Of a stretch of 38,077 bases of DNA, positions 35,985 to 38,077 are shown piece after piece. The position numbers and the translations under genes are program-made. Within the stretch, counting starts at the first letter, position 1; each line of letters starts with the position of its first letter. The notes under the pieces are model-generated. The model was given only the letters and a program-made list of their open reading frames with translations, had not been told where the DNA came from and did no database searches. The stretch lies in contig DASWRT010000370.1 in the NCBI GenBank assembly GCA_036403035.1, positions 1 to 38,077 on the forward strand, written 5' to 3'. The DNA is from DASWRT01 sp036403035 (GTDB lineage Bacteria > Pseudomonadota > Alphaproteobacteria > ATCC43930 > CGMCC-115725).

Positions 35985-37871
35985 ATGCTCCAAGCCATCC
36001 GCGAAAAAGCCGGATCCTTCATCGTCAAGCTGCTCTTCCTGATGCTGATCCTGAGTTTCGGCATCTGGGGCATCGGCGACATCTTCTTCCGGCAGAATAC
36101 CGATTTCACCGTCGCATCGGTCGGCGACCGCCAGATCCAGCCGCAGGAGGTGCAGACCGCGGTGCGGCAGGAGCTGGAGCGCTTCCGCGGCCTGTTCGGC
36201 AGCGCGATGGACATCGAGCAGGCGAAGGCGCTCGGCATCGTCGACGGCGTGGTGCAGCAGATCGTCGGCCGCAACCTGCTCGACCTGGAGGCGCGGCGGC
36301 TCGGTCTCGTCGTGTCGGACGAGGCCGTCCGCGACGCGGTGCTCAACAACCCTGCCTTCAAGAACGAGAGCGGCGCGTTCGACCGTGCGCGCTACAACAT
36401 GATCCTCGCGAACAACCGGCTCTCCGAGGGCCAGTACGAGACGATGCTGCGGCAGGACCTCGCCCGCGCCAATCTCGGGACGGCGGTGACGAGCGGCGGC
36501 GCCGTGCCGCCGGTGCTGTCCGACACGCTCTACCGCACGCGGAACGAGAAGCGTGTCGCCGACATCGTCTCGATCGGGTTCGACAAGGCCGGCGAGATCG
36601 CCGCGCCGGACGATGCTGCGCTGACCGCCTTCTACGACTCGCACGCCGACGCCTTCCGCACGCCGGAGCGCCGCAACTTCACCGCCCTGGTGCTGCGCCC
36701 GGAAGACGTGATGGACGAGATCTCGGTGAGCGACGACAAGCTGCACCAGGAATACGATTCGCGGCAGAGCGAATTCCGCACCGACGAGCGCCGGCAGATC
36801 GAGCAGATCGTCGTCTCCGACGAGGCGAAGGCGAAGGAAGCAGAGGAGCAGCTCAAATCCGGCGCCGACTTCGCGCAGGTCGCGAAATCCATCGCCGGCA
36901 CCGACGCGGACGCGACGAAGCTCGGCTGGGTGAAGCGCGACGAGATGCCGGCGGAGATCGGCGATGCCGCCTTCGGCCTGGAGCAAGGCAAGACCAGCGA
37001 TCCCGTCAAGTCGCCGTTCGGCTGGCACATCCTGCGCGTCACCGGAGTCGAGCCCGGCGGCGCCCAGTCCTTCGACGAGGTCAAGGACAAGCTGGCGACG
37101 GAGATAAAGCGCGAGCAGGCCGCCGACCAGGTCTACAAGGTCTCGAACGAGGTCGAAGACGCGCTCGCCGGCGGCGCCACGCTGGAGCAGGTGGCCGACC
37201 GGTTCAAGCTCAAGCTGACGATCGGCGACGGCGTCGATCCGAGCGGCAAGACGCGCAACGGTTCGCCTCTCGACTCGCCGATCGCGGCCGACCTCGTGAA
37301 GATGGCGTTCAACACGCCCAAGGGCGAGGCGAGCCCGATGACCGAGGCGCCGCAGCAGGACGGAATCTTCTACACCGTCCGCACCGACGACGTGACGGCG
37401 TCCACCGTGCCGCCGCTCGCCGACGTCCGCGACCGCGCGGTCGAGATGTGGACGCAGGACAAGAGGCGCGAAGCGGTCGAGGCGCAGGCGAAGGATATCG
37501 CCGCCGCGGCCGGTCCCGACAAGACGCTCGCCCAGGTCGCCGCCGAGCACGGCCTGACCGTCGCCTCGTCGCCGCCGCTGCTGCGCACCGGCGCGCCGGA
37601 CGGCAGCGTGCCGGGAGCGGTCGTGTCGCAGCTCTTCGAGGCGAAGGCGACGGGCGCGGTCGTCCAGTCTCAGACGCCGACGGGCGCCGTCATCGCGCAG
37701 CTCAAGAGCGTCGAGCGCCCCGACCCGGCCGGCGACGCTGCCGGCGTGTCGCAGGTGTCGTCGCAGGTCGAGAACGCCATGCGCGGCGACCTCCTCGCGG
37801 TCTACGACCAGGCGCTCCGCAAGACCTTCCCGGTCAAGGTCAACGACGACCAGCTGCAACGGTTGTTCTGA
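35985..37871 (+). CDS. ppiD: PpiD-like peptidylprolyl isomerase, membrane-anchored
   Basis: The protein has 628 residues. An N-terminal signal anchor (about 11-31, VKLLFLMLILSFGIWGIGDI) is followed by a SurA_N-type chaperone region (about 40-240). A parvulin domain lies at about 265-355 (DFAQVAKSIAGTDADATKLGWVKRDEM, split at GTD, then PFGWHILRVTGVEPG), and a long C-terminal helical part completes it. It assists folding of proteins leaving the Sec channel in the periplasm. It diverges from tpiA. In alphaproteobacteria the gene is typically followed by trp genes, consistent with the next start. Confidence 0.93.
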   Translation: MLQAIREKAGSFIVKLLFLMLILSFGIWGIGDIFFRQNTDFTVASVGDRQIQPQEVQTAVRQELERFRGLFGSAMDIEQAKALGIVDGVVQQIVGRNLLDLEARRLGLVVSDEAVRDAVLNNPAFKNESGAFDRARYNMILANNRLSEGQYETMLRQDLARANLGTAVTSGGAVPPVLSDTLYRTRNEKRVADIVSIGFDKAGEIAAPDDAALTAFYDSHADAFRTPERRNFTALVLRPEDVMDEISVSDDKLHQEYDSRQSEFRTDERRQIEQIVVSDEAKAKEAEEQLKSGADFAQVAKSIAGTDADATKLGWVKRDEMPAEIGDAAFGLEQGKTSDPVKSPFGWHILRVTGVEPGGAQSFDEVKDKLATEIKREQAADQVYKVSNEVEDALAGGATLEQVADRFKLKLTIGDGVDPSGKTRNGSPLDSPIAADLVKMAFNTPKGEASPMTEAPQQDGIFYTVRTDDVTASTVPPLADVRDRAVEMWTQDKRREAVEAQAKDIAAAAGPDKTLAQVAAEHGLTVASSPPLLRTGAPDGSVPGAVVSQLFEAKATGAVVQSQTPTGAVIAQLKSVERPDPAGDAAGVSQVSSQVENAMRGDLLAVYDQALRKTFPVKVNDDQLQRLF

Positions 37872-37879
37872 GAAAATCC

Positions 37880-37898
37880 CTCTCCCGCGAGGGGAGAG
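37880..37898 (+). terminator. Hairpin just after ppiD
   Basis: CTCTCCC (37880-37886) and GGGAGAG (37892-37898) pair with a five-base loop, nine bases after the ppiD stop. There is no U-run. The core resembles the CCCTCTCCC hairpins at 34.8 kb, so it may be a small member of the same repeat family. Confidence 0.4.
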
Positions 37899-38020
37899 AG
37901 TTCGATCGCTGTTTGACCGCACCGTTCGACTTGGCCGGCACGCTGCGGTAAAAGGCGAGGCGACAGCTCGGGAAAGTCAGCCGTGCCGATCGTTTCCTCT
38001 CCCTCCCCGGCCGCCGCCGC

Positions 38021-38077
38021 ATGACCGGCGACGTGACGGACTTCACGGCGCTGCTCGGCGTCGCCGCCGCCGGCCGG
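38021..38077 (+). CDS. Start of a gene, probably trpD (partial, 5' end)
   Basis: Only 19 codons lie in the window. From ATG 38021 the protein begins MTGDVTDFTALLGVAAAGR; from the in-frame GTG at 38033 it would begin MTDFTALLG. The latter resembles the start of anthranilate phosphoribosyltransferase, and ppiD-trpD-trpC is a known alphaproteobacterial order. The fragment is too short to exclude trpE or an unrelated gene, so no symbol is assigned. Confidence 0.4.
   Translation, partial: MTGDVTDFTALLGVAAAGR

Noticed and set aside
35310..37922. An 870-codon minus-strand open frame across tpiA and ppiD
   Set aside because: It is antisense to ppiD and out of frame with tpiA. Its composition is Arg/Leu/Val-rich low complexity. 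Both overlapped genes have clear domains.
38021..38077. trpE as the gene after ppiD
   Set aside because: The 19 visible residues (DFTALLG...) look more like TrpD than TrpE N-termini. The evidence is thin, so only a tentative call is kept.

Overview
The window is a GC-rich chromosomal stretch from an alphaproteobacterium, most likely of the Rhodospirillales or a close relative. This rests on several features together: the order dusB(nifR3)-ntrB-ntrC-ntrY-ntrX-dat-hfq-hflX, a fused ispDF, a pyruvate dehydrogenase E1-beta carrying its own lipoyl domain, the run pdhA-pdhB-pdhC-lpd-lipA-COQ10/RatA-like, and the run tpiA-secG-pyrG-kdsA-eno-ftsB. The species cannot be fixed from sequence reading alone.

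Layout. 1-343: 3' end of mazG (+). 481-12096, all on the minus strand and read right to left: dusB, ntrB, ntrC, ntrY, ntrX (two nitrogen-type two-component systems), a class IV D-amino-acid aminotransferase, a HAD phosphatase, hfq, hflX and an inositol-monophosphatase-family enzyme. Many junctions overlap or abut. 12176-12979 (-): a CcsA/YpjD-like haem/cytochrome assembly membrane protein. 13087-16725 (+): ispDF, pgpA, pncC and a DHA2-type drug exporter. 16734-24164 (-): COQ10/RatA-like START protein, lipA, lpdA, pdhC, pdhB, pdhA, ftsB. 24282-27848: an accessory block with an EamA/RhtA-like exporter and divergent Lrp-type regulator, then an AraC-type regulator divergent from an uncharacterised gene and a VOC-fold gene. 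27922-32467 (-): eno, kdsA, pyrG, secG. 32579-34790: a LysR regulator divergent from a D-tartrate dehydratase-like enolase-superfamily enzyme, a second accessory block. 34988-35758 (-): tpiA. 35985-37871 (+): PpiD-type SurA_N/parvulin isomerase. The last 57 bases begin what looks like trpD (+).

How it fits together. The left third controls nitrogen and redox status (NtrBC, NtrYX) and RNA/ribosome handling (Hfq, HflX, DusB). The centre supplies pyruvate oxidation with its lipoyl cofactor enzyme and isoprenoid/phospholipid precursors. The right third is glycolysis (TpiA, Eno), CTP and KDO synthesis, secretion and periplasmic folding. The accessory pieces (exporters, tartrate catabolism, regulators) interrupt this housekeeping backbone and tend to lie beside palindromic intergenic elements.

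I found no rRNA, tRNA, CRISPR array, insertion sequence or phage gene, and no obviously new multi-gene defence or biosynthetic system. There is no gene-free stretch over 300 bases. The longest gaps (about 200-240 bases: 23592-23831, 29206-29434, 34791-34987, 35759-35984) hold palindromes or repeats described below. The most noteworthy non-coding signals are a 31-base dyad plus a terminator-like hairpin in the pdhA leader, long intergenic inverted repeats at 25815-25906, 29278-29349 and 34827-34947, and an operator-like dyad between the Lrp-type and EamA genes.
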